Below are positions 55,336 to 64,000 of a stretch of 64,000 bases of DNA, one piece after another (the first letter of the stretch is position 1; every line of letters begins with the position of its first letter). The notes under the pieces are model-generated. The model was not told the DNA's origin and ran no database searches. It was given only the letters and a program-made list of their open reading frames with translations. The translations under genes and the position numbers were made by a program. Location: positions 62,001 to 126,000 of the forward strand of contig NZ_QZCG01000010.1 of assembly GCF_003591515.1 (NCBI RefSeq), written 5' to 3'. Source of the stretch: Paracoccus onubensis (GTDB lineage: Bacteria; Pseudomonadota; Alphaproteobacteria; Rhodobacterales; Rhodobacteraceae).

Positions 55336-56472
55336 ATGAGCGGCGGGTTACGGAATCGTTTCGCAACCATCGTCGGGGCTGGGGTCGCGGGGCTCACCGC
55401 TGCCTTGGCTCTTGCCGGAAAAGGCGCCCGCGTCACCGTCCTTGAACGTGCCCCGGCCATTCGTGAACTGGGGGCAGGATTGCAGCTTTCTCCCAATGCG
55501 ATGCGCGTTATCGACGCCTTGGGACTGGGGGAGGGGCTGCGGCGGATCTCTTTGCGCAACGAGGCCGTCCGCCTGCATGATGATCAGGGACGAGGCGTCG
55601 CAAAGCTTGATCTGCGCGGCCATCGGCCCGATGCGGATTTCCGCCTTATTCATCGCGCCAGCCTGATCGAATACCTGGCGGATGCTGCCCGTCGCGCCGG
55701 TGTCAGCATTGAATTGGGACAAGAGGTCAAGCACCCGCCCGAGGGCGATCTGATCATTGGCGCGGACGGGTTGCACAGCAATATCCGCGCGTTTCTGAAC
55801 GGCCGCGAGGTACCGTTTTTCACCCATCAGACCGCATGGCGAGCCATCATTCGCCAGCCGGAAACCGCATTGGCCGAGGCGCAGGTTTATATGGGGGCGC
55901 ACCGCCATCTTGTCAGTTATCCACTTCCGGGCGGGTTGCGGAATATCGTTGCCGTACAGGAACGGTATGATTGGCAGGAGGAAGGCTGGTCGCATCAGGA
56001 TGACCCGGATCACCTGAGGGCCGCATTTGCGGATTTCGCTGCTCCGGTCCGGGACTGGCTTGCCGCGGTTGAACGGACCCATATCTGGGGATTGTTCCGT
56101 CACGAGGTTGCCCATGTCTGGCAGGATGGTCGTCTGGTGCTGATCGGCGATGCCGCTCATCCGACATTGCCGTTCATTGCGCAGGGCGCGGCGATGGCCA
56201 TCGAGGATGCCTGGCTTCTTGCGGCCTGCCTTGATGCCGATCCCGATCAGGCGGCGGCACTGGCCGGATTTGAACAGCTGCGCAGGCCAAGGGTGACGCG
56301 TATTGTCAGGGCATCGAACCAGAATGCCCGCAATTATCACCTGACGGGCGTGAAACGGTTTGCCGCGCATCTGGCCCTGCGCGCGGCGGACCGGCTGACC
56401 CCGGGGCTGATGCTGTCCCGGTTCGACTGGCTTTACGATTTCGATCCGACCGGGGTGTTGCTGTCACGCTGA
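55336..56472 (+). CDS. FAD-dependent aromatic-ring monooxygenase (salicylate hydroxylase-like)
   Basis: A flavoprotein of about 378 residues in the group A monooxygenase class. It has the FAD motif VGAGVAGLTAALALAGKGARVTV, the DG motif IIGADGLHSNIR and the GD motif LIGDAAHPTLPFIAQGAAMAIEDA. The family hydroxylates phenolic acids or ubiquinone precursors using NAD(P)H; the substrate is not deducible here. The start is uncertain: the ATG at 55336 has no clear ribosome site, and GTG codons at 55333 and 55312 are alternatives. It is followed by repeat copy B. Confidence 0.87.
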   Translation: MSGGLRNRFATIVGAGVAGLTAALALAGKGARVTVLERAPAIRELGAGLQLSPNAMRVIDALGLGEGLRRISLRNEAVRLHDDQGRGVAKLDLRGHRPDADFRLIHRASLIEYLADAARRAGVSIELGQEVKHPPEGDLIIGADGLHSNIRAFLNGREVPFFTHQTAWRAIIRQPETALAEAQVYMGAHRHLVSYPLPGGLRNIVAVQERYDWQEEGWSHQDDPDHLRAAFADFAAPVRDWLAAVERTHIWGLFRHEVAHVWQDGRLVLIGDAAHPTLPFIAQGAAMAIEDAWLLAACLDADPDQAAALAGFEQLRRPRVTRIVRASNQNARNYHLTGVKRFAAHLALRAADRLTPGLMLSRFDWLYDFDPTGVLLSR

Positions 56473-56521
56473 ACGAGTGTCGGATATCGGAATGCGTGTT
56501 GCCTGGCTGGAAACGCAATCC

Positions 56522-56625
56522 TGCGTGACCCGCGACGGCCGGGGGCGCCGCCCGTCGCCGGCTGGTTCTCGAACCAGTGGCGCGACCCGCCGGCGCCCCC
56601 CGAGGTATTTACCACAAAGAAGAAG
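56522..56625 (-). repeat. dispersed palindromic intergenic repeat, copy B
   Basis: Read on the reverse strand this matches 2261-2358 over nearly its whole length, with small indels. The core palindrome is CTGGTTCGAGAACCAG on that strand (56562-56577), one base different from copy A. It lies 3' of glmM in the same relative orientation as copy A lies 3' of thiC. Next to it, at 56653-56690, is a strongly A/T-rich patch. Confidence 0.85.
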
Positions 56626-56733
56626 GGGGGAGGAGTTAGCAGCATGAAGGGAAATTCATATTTAAATACAATATTATTTCATGCATTCTCTATGTGGAAT
56701 CCAGGATTGGGCTCGCAATCATAGTCGGAGCCG

Positions 56734-58077
56734 TTACGCTGCCGTTTCGACGGCCGCGACGATCTCATCGATGATCTCGTGCAGGAGAGCTTCGTCCTCT
56801 GCCTCGGCCATGACCCTGATCAGCGGCTCGGTTCCCGATTTTCGGATCAGCACGCGGCCTGAACTGCCCAGCCGTGCCTCGACCTCCGAAATGACCGAGC
56901 GTACCGCGGCCACGGCCAGCGGATCCGTGCCGGCGGCGTAACGGACGTTTTTCAGCATTTGCGGCACCGGATCGAATTGGGACACCAGCTGGCTGGCGGA
57001 TTCGCCACTGTCGGACATGGCAGCCAGAAATTGCAGCCCCGCGATCAGCCCGTCGCCAGTGGTCGCGTAATCGGTCATGACGATATGCCCCGACTGCTCG
57101 CCCCCCAGATTATAGCCGCCTTCACGCATCCGTTCGACCACATAGCGATCGCCCACACGGGTGCGTTCAAGCCGCAGGCCAAGCCCGTCAAGATAGTGCT
57201 CCAGCCCCAGATTGGACATCACCGTCGCGACCAGGGCATGTCCTTTCAGACGGCCCTGCTGCGCCCAGCGCGAGGCCAGAAGCGCCATGATCTGATCGCC
57301 ATCGGCCAGATTGCCTTTTTCGTCGATGATCTGCACCCGGTCCGCGTCGCCATCCAGCGTGATCCCCAGATCCGCGCCATGTTCGAGAACTGCCTTGGCG
57401 CAGGTTTCGGGATGGGTGCTTCCGACATTGTCATTGATGTTGAAGCCATTCGGCTCGACACCAAGCGGAATCACGTCGGCGCCCAGTTCCCACAGGACCT
57501 CGGGTGCGGCGCGATAGGCGGCGCCATGGGCGCAGTCAACGACCACTTTCAGGCCGTTCAGCCGCTGTCCGCCGGGAAAGGTCGTCTTTGCATATTCGAC
57601 GTAACGCCCACGCCCGTCATCGATCCGCTTGGCGCGGCCGATATTCGCGGGCTGCGCGGGCGTGATCTCGCCCGAGACGATATTCTGAATTTCGTCTTCC
57701 GCGTGATCGGAGAGCTTGAAACCGTCCGGGCCAAAGAACTTGATGCCATTATCCTCGGCCGGATTATGGCTCGCCGAGATCATGATGCCCAGATCTGCCC
57801 GCATCGAGCGGGTGAGGTAGCCCACTGCAGGCGTCGGCACCGGCCCCAGAAGAAGGACATTCATCCCTGTCGAGGTCAGGCCGGCGGTCAGGGCGTTTTC
57901 CAGCATATATCCCGAAAGCCGTGTATCCTTGCCGATGACTACCCGATGCCCGTTGCGCCCGTCCCGTCGAAAGAACCTGCCTGCAGCCGCGCCAAGGCGC
58001 AGAGCCATTTCCGCGGTCATCGGGTGGGTATTGGCGCGCCCGCGCACACCATCGGTTCCGAACAGCTTTTCGCTCAT
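56734..58077 (-). CDS. glmM: phosphoglucosamine mutase
   Basis: GlmM converts glucosamine 6-phosphate to glucosamine 1-phosphate for peptidoglycan and lipopolysaccharide. The 447-residue protein starts [16 protein letters not shown], has the phosphoserine loop [17 protein letters not shown], the metal-binding [14 protein letters not shown], the sugar-binding GGEQSGHIV and the phosphate-binding [14 protein letters not shown]. The ATG at 58077 follows AGAGGC. It starts two bases after folP ends, so it is co-transcribed with the folate genes. Confidence 0.97.
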   Translation of the reverse strand: MSEKLFGTDGVRGRANTHPMTAEMALRLGAAAGRFFRRDGRNGHRVVIGKDTRLSGYMLENALTAGLTSTGMNVLLLGPVPTPAVGYLTRSMRADLGIMISASHNPAEDNGIKFFGPDGFKLSDHAEDEIQNIVSGEITPAQPANIGRAKRIDDGRGRYVEYAKTTFPGGQRLNGLKVVVDCAHGAAYRAAPEVLWELGADVIPLGVEPNGFNINDNVGSTHPETCAKAVLEHGADLGITLDGDADRVQIIDEKGNLADGDQIMALLASRWAQQGRLKGHALVATVMSNLGLEHYLDGLGLRLERTRVGDRYVVERMREGGYNLGGEQSGHIVMTDYATTGDGLIAGLQFLAAMSDSGESASQLVSQFDPVPQMLKNVRYAAGTDPLAVAAVRSVISEVEARLGSSGRVLIRKSGTEPLIRVMAEAEDEALLHEIIDEIVAAVETAA

Positions 58078-58079
58078 GT

Positions 58080-59066
58080 CTATGCCTCTGTGTTTTGCCC
58101 TACCGCTTGCCACAGGCGCAGGCCCTGTGCAATCTCGGCGACGTCATGGACGCGGTGTATCTGAACCCCCTGCGCGATCGCGGCCAATGTCAGTGCCAAT
58201 GTGCCCGGCATCCGGTCCGCCGGCCGTTCTGCCCCACCAATCACGCCAATGAAACGCTTGCGCGACAGGCCCAGCAATATCGGGCTGCCCAGACCGTGAA
58301 ACAGCGAAATCCGTCTTAGCAGGGCAAGATTATGGTCCTGGGTCTTTCCAAAGCCGATCCCCGGATCGACGAAGATGCGGCTGCGCTTTATGCCCGCAGC
58401 TTCCGCCCGTGCCAATCTTGCGTCCAATGCATCATATACGTCCAGCAAGACATCGTCATATCTCGGATTGTCCTGCATGGTTTCAGGCTGGCCCTGCGCA
58501 TGCATCAGGCAAACAGGACAGCCGCTTTCCGAGATCACGGAGGCAAGCGCGGGATCGAAATCGAATCCCGAGACATCATTGACCATCGACGCGCCGGCCC
58601 CGAGCGCGGCAGCGGCGACCCCGGATTTGCGCGTATCCACGGATATGGGGATTCGCGACGATAATTCCCGGATGGCAGGGGCGATACGTGCGATTTCATC
58701 TTCGACGGGGATTTCCTGCGCGCCGGGGCGAGTCGATTCTCCGCCGATATCAAGAATATCCGCACCTGCCGCGATCAGGGCATCACCCTGTCGAATCGGA
58801 TCATAGCTGCCACCGTCCGAAAAGCTGTCCGGCGTCGCATTGACGATTCCCATCAGGCGCGGGCGGTCGAAACTCATCCCCATCATCGGCGGGCGGGCGG
58901 CGGTCAGCGTTTCAAGGATATCTGCGGGAACCCGGTCGCAAATTTCCGGAGCCCGGCCACGTTCAAGCCGTTCGAGCTGCGAGAAACCGACCGGACCTCC
59001 GGCCAAGGGCCAGCGCCCGCCGGTATTCAGGGGGATTGGACGATAATAGATGCGCCGCGTTTCCAT
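58080..59066 (-). CDS. folP: dihydropteroate synthase with N-terminal extension
   Basis: FolP joins dihydropterin diphosphate and p-aminobenzoate. From the ATG at 59066 the protein has 328 residues. The catalytic barrel runs from about residue 70: [60 protein letters not shown] and [11 protein letters not shown]. About 65 residues come before it ([32 protein letters not shown]), an extension I recall in other Rhodobacteraceae but not in E. coli FolP. It lies five bases after folB and two before glmM. Confidence 0.95.
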   Translation of the reverse strand: METRRIYYRPIPLNTGGRWPLAGGPVGFSQLERLERGRAPEICDRVPADILETLTAARPPMMGMSFDRPRLMGIVNATPDSFSDGGSYDPIRQGDALIAAGADILDIGGESTRPGAQEIPVEDEIARIAPAIRELSSRIPISVDTRKSGVAAAALGAGASMVNDVSGFDFDPALASVISESGCPVCLMHAQGQPETMQDNPRYDDVLLDVYDALDARLARAEAAGIKRSRIFVDPGIGFGKTQDHNLALLRRISLFHGLGSPILLGLSRKRFIGVIGGAERPADRMPGTLALTLAAIAQGVQIHRVHDVAEIAQGLRLWQAVGQNTEA

Positions 59067-59071
59067 GACGT

Positions 59072-59884
59072 TCAGACTTGCTGGCCCGACCCGGAAGCGC
59101 GGCGCAGCGGGACAGGGAAACCGGCAGGAGGTTCCGGCAGGGGCGTGTCGTCGGGCAAGGTCACCAGGACGGCTTCCGCGCCAAGCCGGTTGGCCAGCCA
59201 GCCCGCGAGATGCATGGGATCGGCCTCGATTTCCGGGATATCCGCCGCCAGCCTTGCCGGAGCCCAAACAACCGGGCGTGCGGATCTGATCGCGTCATCC
59301 AGTTCGGTTCGGCTTTCCGCGACCTCAAGCCCAAGCCGGCCTGACAGGGCCCAGGCCGCCTGATCCAATGCCAGCATGGCAATCCGCCGCCTGTTCTGGC
59401 CTTCGGGAAGGGGAAGGCCGGGCGCATCGGGGATCAGGATAACCGCGCCGTCCGGAAAATCGCCCGATCCTTTCCACAGCAGCACCGAAACCGGTAATTC
59501 TGCCTGCCCTGCGGTCATCCTGCCGACGGTTCGACAGATCGTGACGCCCAATGCGCCGGGAATGCGGTCAAGTTTTTCGACCGAAACTTCGATCCGGGCA
59601 GCACGGGGATGTGCCAGCACTTCGGCGGCGATCTTTTCGGCCAGAGTCTCGACAAGGTTGTAACGCTGATCGGCCAACGCGGCGGCGACCGCCTGGGTCA
59701 GCACGTCATAAGACAGAACGCTGTCCACCTGATCGTCGCGGCTTGTCGTCTGGTCGTGGAGTTCCACGGTGATATTGAAGCGCAGCCGCTGGGGCTCGCC
59801 CCGTTCGGACTGGAAGGCTCCGATATCGGCAAGAACGACATGGTCGCGAAGATGTATGCGGTCACAGGTTTCCATGACCGCCAT
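59072..59884 (-). CDS. folB: dihydroneopterin aldolase fused to an unknown C-terminal domain
   Basis: The first 122 or so residues are a FolB domain (IHLRDHVVLADIGAFQSERGEPQRLRF, DSVLSYDVLTQAVA, YNLVETLAEKIAAEVL with the catalytic Glu region, IEVSVEKLDRIPGA), which splits dihydroneopterin in folate synthesis. Standard FolB ends there. Here another 148 residues follow (VSVLLWKGSGDFPDGAVILIP, MLALDQAAWALSGRLGLEV, MHLAGWLANRLGAEAVLVTL) with no domain I recognise, total 270. It heads the folB-folP-glmM run. Confidence 0.9.
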   Translation of the reverse strand: MAVMETCDRIHLRDHVVLADIGAFQSERGEPQRLRFNITVELHDQTTSRDDQVDSVLSYDVLTQAVAAALADQRYNLVETLAEKIAAEVLAHPRAARIEVSVEKLDRIPGALGVTICRTVGRMTAGQAELPVSVLLWKGSGDFPDGAVILIPDAPGLPLPEGQNRRRIAMLALDQAAWALSGRLGLEVAESRTELDDAIRSARPVVWAPARLAADIPEIEADPMHLAGWLANRLGAEAVLVTLPDDTPLPEPPAGFPVPLRRASGSGQQV

Positions 59885-59929
59885 TCACCCTAAATCCGCT
59901 CCCGGCGCAAGCCAGAGTTGCGTTTCGCG

Positions 59930-60622
59930 TCAGTTCGAGGCGATCCGTTGCTTGGGCGAATAGAAGATATGGCGACCGATCCTGGCTGTCTGGAAAAAGC
60001 GGTGGGACCAGTTCGGCCGGACCGATGTGCTGTGAAAATAGGTCGCGCCGTTGGTCAACCCGCGCGGCGAGCCGTCAAGCGCCTCTTCCGCGACGGCAAG
60101 AACGCGGCGATAAGTGCTTTTGTTGCGGATCGTTTTGCGGCCGCCGATCGTATAGCTGAATTGGCTGGGCTGATTCACGACATCGCAAACGCTCGACGGG
60201 AAGTTTTTGCTTTCGACGCGGTTCAGGATCACTTCCGCCACAGCGGCCTGACCGTCCCGGCCTTCGCCACGGGCTTCGAAATACAATGCTTCCGCGAGGC
60301 ATTCCAGATCGGCAGAACTGTAGGACGGGCCGGGCGTCGGCGGATATATTTCTTCCGGCCCGCCCTCGATGGCGACAGGCTCGGCATCGGTATAAAGCAG
60401 CGGTCTGGGACGCGGCATATCCATCGGATTGGAAATACTGCCGAACGGATCCACCTCTGCTGTAAACAGCGAGGCGCGGGAAACCGAAGTCTTGATTCCG
60501 GAAACTGATTGCTCGGCCGAGAATAGCGAGGCATTTCCTTCAGAGGCAGCGACGGGCGCGGCGGGCAGGGCGACAGCAACAGTTACACAAACCCCCATAA
60601 GCCGTTGAAGCAGCTTTGGCAT
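59930..60622 (-). CDS. SleB-type cell wall hydrolase
   Basis: A 230-residue exported protein with a signal peptide (MPKLLQRLMGVCVTVAVALP, cleavage near AASEG). The C-terminal half is a hydrolase_2 (SleB/CwlJ) domain: CLAEALYFEARGEGRDGQAAVAEVILNRV with the catalytic glutamate, then SVCDVVNQPSQFSYT and the end GATYFHSTSVRPNW. In non-sporing bacteria these act on peptidoglycan during growth. AGGA precedes the ATG. It lies 45 bases before folB on the same strand. Confidence 0.9.
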   Translation of the reverse strand: MPKLLQRLMGVCVTVAVALPAAPVAASEGNASLFSAEQSVSGIKTSVSRASLFTAEVDPFGSISNPMDMPRPRPLLYTDAEPVAIEGGPEEIYPPTPGPSYSSADLECLAEALYFEARGEGRDGQAAVAEVILNRVESKNFPSSVCDVVNQPSQFSYTIGGRKTIRNKSTYRRVLAVAEEALDGSPRGLTNGATYFHSTSVRPNWSHRFFQTARIGRHIFYSPKQRIASN

Positions 60623-60859
60623 TGTTAGTCCTGAATTTTATTGGCCCGGTGGGTGGGCAGAACGGGCAAACGACCGAGAGCAGACGGCCATTCAAATCAG
60701 AAATTGAATAGGCTTTTGGTTGTTGACAAATCCATATCACATACCCGTTAACGCCAAATATCCGATGCTGCAGCGCGGAAGCGGCGGAAAATTGCTGGAA
60801 AATACGTGATAAACAGCTGGAATCAGCCATTCTTGGGTCAAAAAATGGCCGAATCGGAA
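60623..60859. other. spacer between the PPDK-like gene and the SleB-type hydrolase
   Basis: These 237 bases carry the presumed reverse-strand promoter of the SleB-type gene. No gene, terminator with U-run, or known operator could be supported. Confidence 0.5.
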
Positions 60860-63448
60860 CTATTTTTGTGGCCCGGAGGCCCGAATCGATTCGAAATCAA
60901 ACGAATCGGTTTGCTTCTTTGCCCGGGGACAGCGAATCGAGGCTTGCGCGGCGGCCAGCCGGGCGATCGGTACCCGGAATGAAGAGCAGGAGATGTAATC
61001 GAAACCGGCTTCGTGACAGAAAGCGATGGATTCCGGATTTCCGCCATGTTCGCCGCAGACGGCGACAGTGATATCGGGGCATTTGCGTCGGGCGCGCTCG
61101 GCGCCGATCAGCAGAAGCTCGCCCACGCCTTCCTGATCGAGAATGTGGAACGGGTCTTCGGAATAAACCTGCTGCTGAACGTAAATGCCCATGAAACGAC
61201 CGGCATCGTCGCGGGACAGGCCATAGGTCATCTGGGTCAGATCATTGGTTCCAAAGGACAGAAAGGCCGAATGTGCGGCGATATCGCCGGCCCGCAGCGC
61301 AGCCCGGGGTGTCTCGACCATGACGCCCAGACGATAGGTAAAATTGGCGTGCCGGTCATTCCGGACCGCAGCGGCTACCGCATCGACGCGATTCTGGACC
61401 AGTTCGACCTCTCGCATTGCCGAGACAAGCGGGATCATGATCTCGGGAACGACGACGGCGCCCTTGCGGCTTGCGTCTATCGTTGCCTCGAATATGGCGC
61501 GCGCCTGCATTTCGTAGATCTCGGGAACGGCGATCCCAAGACGCACTCCGCGCATCCCCAACATCGGGTTGAATTCCGATAGTGCTTCGACCCGGCGGAC
61601 CACGGTTGAAAGCGGCAGGTCAAGGGTTTCGGCCAGTTCTCGCAGCCCGGTGCGGTCATGCGGCAGAAATTCATGCAGCGGTGGATCGAACAGGCGAATG
61701 GTCACCGGAAGCCCCGCCATGATCTCGAAAAGATCGGTGAAATCCTTGCGCTGCATTGGCAGGATCCGATCAAGTGCAAGTTTCCGGTCTTCGGCGTTGT
61801 CGGCGAAGATCATCTCGCGCATTGCGTGCAGGCGCTCTGATTCGAAAAACATATGCTCGGTCCGGCATAGCCCGATGCCCCGCGCTTCGAATTTTCGGGC
61901 GGTGCGGGCATCCTCGGGCGTATCGGCATTGGCGCGCACATCCATGTCGCTGACCGCATCGGCCCATTCGAGCAACTGGTTGAACGCGTCGTCCAACGCG
62001 GGTTCGAGCATGGGAGGAGCCCCGGCCAGAACGTCACCCGAACTGCCATCAATGGTGATTTCATCGCCTTCGTTCAGGACAAGCCGGCCCACGGTCACGC
62101 TGCGATTGCGCAGATCGATATTCAAGCCCGAAGCACCAACGATACAGGGCAGGCCAAGCCCGCGCGCAAGCACGGCGGCATGGCTGGTCATGCCGCCCCG
62201 TTCTGTCAGCACAGCGACCGAGGCATGCATCCCCCGGATATCCTCTGGCAAAGTTTCGCGGCGAACCAGAACGCAGGGCTCTCCGCGCGCGGCGGAAGCT
62301 TGCGCGGCGGCGGCGGACAGCACGATCTTTCCGGTTGCCGCTCCCGGGCTGGCATTGATCCCCCGGATGATCACGTCGCGTTTGCCCCGTGGGTCGATCT
62401 GATGGTGCAGCAGGTCGGTCAAGGCGCGTGGTTCGACCCGCATCACAGCTTCTTCGCGGGGGATGACGCCATCACGGGCAAGCGCCACCGCGATCCGGAC
62501 CGCGGCACGAGAGCTTCGGGGGACGCGCAGCGCGTCGATCAACGATATCTGCCCGTTCGTCACCATGAACTCGATCTGCATCTCTTCGCGCAGCCGTTCA
62601 CGGGCAGCGACACCGAAACGGACCAGATCCGCGAAAATTTCCGGTGCGGTCTCTTCAAGTGATATGCCGCGTTCATCACGGGTCAGAAACAGCGTTTCGG
62701 CACCGGCTCCGACGGTTTCGCCATGTTTCTGACCACGAAACCGGCCCGTGACCCGAGGCTCGCCGGTGACGGAATCGGTGAACTGGATCGTGCCCGATCC
62801 GCATAATCCGGGCCCCAGTGCCAGCCGCATCTGCTGCACCACAAGTCCCAGAGGCGCGTCAGCAGGTGCGCCTTTGGCCTGCCGCAAAAGCCGTGCGGTC
62901 GGGCCGTCCCATGCGCGTGACATGGATCGCAGCACCCCGGCAAGCTGGCGTTCGGGCTCTTGCGGGAAGGATTCGTCCATTTCGTCGCGATAGTTCCGCA
63001 GAGCCTCGGCCAGCGCATTCTTGCCCGATTGCGAGAACATATCCGGATCGAGACGGGCGATATTGATGGCGTAGCTCTGCACGAAGGACAAATAGATCGC
63101 ATCGGCATTGTCCTGACCGATCCGCTTGGCCAGCCGGTCATGTGTCGCATCGTTTATGCCGACATTCAGGACGGTTCCCGGCCCGCCCCATTCCGGGTTC
63201 ATGGCCGAGGGCCGGACACTCACCAGCCCGTCTTCCTGCGCAAACAGCGTGTTCAGCGGATCGAGATCGACAGCTTGCCCCGAGGCGATCATCTGCACGA
63301 CCGCATGGGGCAGGGCAAAGCTGGCAGGAACCGGCAACTCCATCCGGATCAGCCTTTGCAGGCATTTCGCGCGCCAGCCATGACGCGCGCGATCGATCTT
63401 TGCCGATGGCGTGATCCGGGTCAGAATTGTCGTGGTCCGTTTATCCAT
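60860..63448 (-). CDS. pyruvate phosphate dikinase-like PEP-utilising enzyme with divergent ATP-binding half
   Basis: An 862-residue protein. The swivelling domain is intact (LTERGGMTSHAAVLARGLG, phosphoryl His423), as is the C-terminal PEP/pyruvate barrel: Arg530 (CRTEHMF), Arg586 (IRLFDPPLHEFLP), Glu713 (MVETPRA) and Cys799 (CGEHGGNPES). The ATP-grasp half departs from canonical PPDK: the usual GMMDTVLNLG is replaced by EWGGPGTVLNVG, and the glycine loop by LGPGLCGSGTIQF. It may be a real PPDK variant, usual in this family of bacteria, or use another phosphodonor. It lies between pgk and a hydrolase gene. Confidence 0.83.
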   Translation of the reverse strand: MDKRTTTILTRITPSAKIDRARHGWRAKCLQRLIRMELPVPASFALPHAVVQMIASGQAVDLDPLNTLFAQEDGLVSVRPSAMNPEWGGPGTVLNVGINDATHDRLAKRIGQDNADAIYLSFVQSYAINIARLDPDMFSQSGKNALAEALRNYRDEMDESFPQEPERQLAGVLRSMSRAWDGPTARLLRQAKGAPADAPLGLVVQQMRLALGPGLCGSGTIQFTDSVTGEPRVTGRFRGQKHGETVGAGAETLFLTRDERGISLEETAPEIFADLVRFGVAARERLREEMQIEFMVTNGQISLIDALRVPRSSRAAVRIAVALARDGVIPREEAVMRVEPRALTDLLHHQIDPRGKRDVIIRGINASPGAATGKIVLSAAAAQASAARGEPCVLVRRETLPEDIRGMHASVAVLTERGGMTSHAAVLARGLGLPCIVGASGLNIDLRNRSVTVGRLVLNEGDEITIDGSSGDVLAGAPPMLEPALDDAFNQLLEWADAVSDMDVRANADTPEDARTARKFEARGIGLCRTEHMFFESERLHAMREMIFADNAEDRKLALDRILPMQRKDFTDLFEIMAGLPVTIRLFDPPLHEFLPHDRTGLRELAETLDLPLSTVVRRVEALSEFNPMLGMRGVRLGIAVPEIYEMQARAIFEATIDASRKGAVVVPEIMIPLVSAMREVELVQNRVDAVAAAVRNDRHANFTYRLGVMVETPRAALRAGDIAAHSAFLSFGTNDLTQMTYGLSRDDAGRFMGIYVQQQVYSEDPFHILDQEGVGELLLIGAERARRKCPDITVAVCGEHGGNPESIAFCHEAGFDYISCSSFRVPIARLAAAQASIRCPRAKKQTDSFDFESIRASGPQK

Positions 63449-63592
63449 GGTAGCCGAAGATAGGCGGCAGGGCCGTCTTGCCGCAAGTGCGAAAAGCGGG
63501 CAGGAGCCCGTCTTGCATCATCCAGATGCTGAAATGCCGGAACGCAGGCGGCCCGGATGCAATCCGGCCCGCTATGCCTGTCGGAATAAGGC

Positions 63593-64000
63593 TTAGTTCG
63601 CAGCCGCGTAAAGCGCGGCGACGCCCGGCAGGTCCTTGCCTTCCATCCATTCCAAAAACGCGCCGCCTGCGGTCGAGATGAAGGTGAAATCCCCGGCGAC
63701 GCCGGCCTGGTTCAATGCCGCCACTGTGTCACCGCCACCGGCGACGGAAACCAGCTTGCCCTCGCGCGTGGCCTCGGCAGCCGCCTGCGCCGCGGCGTTG
63801 GTCGCCCGATCGAAAGGCGCGATCTCGAAGGCTCCCAGCGGGCCATTCCAGACCAAGGTGCGGCACTTGGCGAAGATCTCGCGGATGGCGTTGACGGTTT
63901 CGGAGCCTGCATCAAGGATCATCGCATCCGCGGGGCATTGATCGACCGGCAGAACCTCGCTTTCGGCCCCGGCCTTGAATTCCCGTGCGACGACGATATC
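63593..64000 (-). CDS. pgk: phosphoglycerate kinase, C-terminal part (cut by the window edge)
   Basis: The last 135 residues of phosphoglycerate kinase; the reading frame stays open to base 64000. Recognisable are [39 protein letters not shown] with the ATP-binding glycine run, and [20 protein letters not shown]. The enzyme makes ATP from 1,3-bisphosphoglycerate in glycolysis. The 144-base gap to the PPDK-like gene contains no other gene. Confidence 0.95.
   Translation of the reverse strand, partial: DIVVAREFKAGAESEVLPVDQCPADAMILDAGSETVNAIREIFAKCRTLVWNGPLGAFEIAPFDRATNAAAQAAAEATREGKLVSVAGGGDTVAALNQAGVAGDFTFISTAGGAFLEWMEGKDLPGVAALYAAAN

Noticed and set aside
56959..58164. 401-codon forward frame opposite glmM
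   Set aside because: Antisense to glmM with no recognisable domain.

Overview
This 64 kb window reads as a continuous piece of chromosome from an alphaproteobacterium of the Rhodobacteraceae, most like Paracoccus. That assignment is inferred from gene content and order (DUF2849-cysI-cysH-DUF934-fpr with a divergent Lrp gene; gor-hflK-hflC-degP; scpA-scpB; folB-folP-glmM), from the high GC content, and from a single-cysteine DksA. No transposase, integrase, phage, CRISPR, rRNA or tRNA gene was seen. Nearly all genes are intact housekeeping or metabolic genes, many joined by 1-8 base stop/start overlaps.

Left part (1-23.5 kb). A TPP riboswitch precedes thiC. A 373-base gap with a dispersed palindromic repeat follows, then thiO-thiS-thiG-thiE. 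Next come a small reverse-strand pair (alpha/beta hydrolase, HCCA-isomerase-like), prs, a phospholipase-D-like protein, and a secreted phytase-type esterase preceded by a candidate Pho box. A FadL porin, guaB and a soluble PAS-chemoreceptor follow. An apparent operon then combines an uncharacterised P-loop ATPase, metA and ppk2. It is followed by an HSD10-like dehydrogenase, an orphan polyamine-type binding protein, scpA-scpB, a small basic protein and a THUMP RNA methyltransferase.

Middle part (23.5-42.7 kb). The assimilatory sulfur operon (DUF2849, sulfite reductase, APS-type reductase, DUF934, ferredoxin-NADP reductase) faces an Lrp/AsnC gene, with a near-consensus Lrp operator between them. 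Then come an OmpA-like protein with a long Lys/Gln-rich segment, RNase D behind a long inverted repeat, a double GNAT protein and a PAS_5 protein. Further on are a gmk/gamma-carbonic-anhydrase/PhoR-like kinase operon, rpiA-gor, hflK-hflC, degP and a 2Fe-2S ferredoxin.

Right part (42.8-64 kb). This part holds a TSUP transporter, MFS transporter-eda, mutL, and a Kef-type antiporter coupled to a 1004-residue single-pass membrane protein with an apparent GspL/PilM-like cytoplasmic part and a PilP/GspC-like C-terminus. These are followed by a SIMPL protein, MoxR, dksA, a flavin monooxygenase, folB-folP-glmM, a SleB-type hydrolase, a PPDK-like enzyme with an unusual ATP-binding half, and the C-terminal part of pgk running off the right edge.

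The least explained items are the 1004-residue protein, the palindromic repeat pair, the inverted repeat before rnd, the extra domains on FolB and FolP, the divergent PPDK, and the metA-linked ATPase. I saw no clear multi-gene defence or mobile system. All functional statements come from reading motifs and recalling families; no database search was run.
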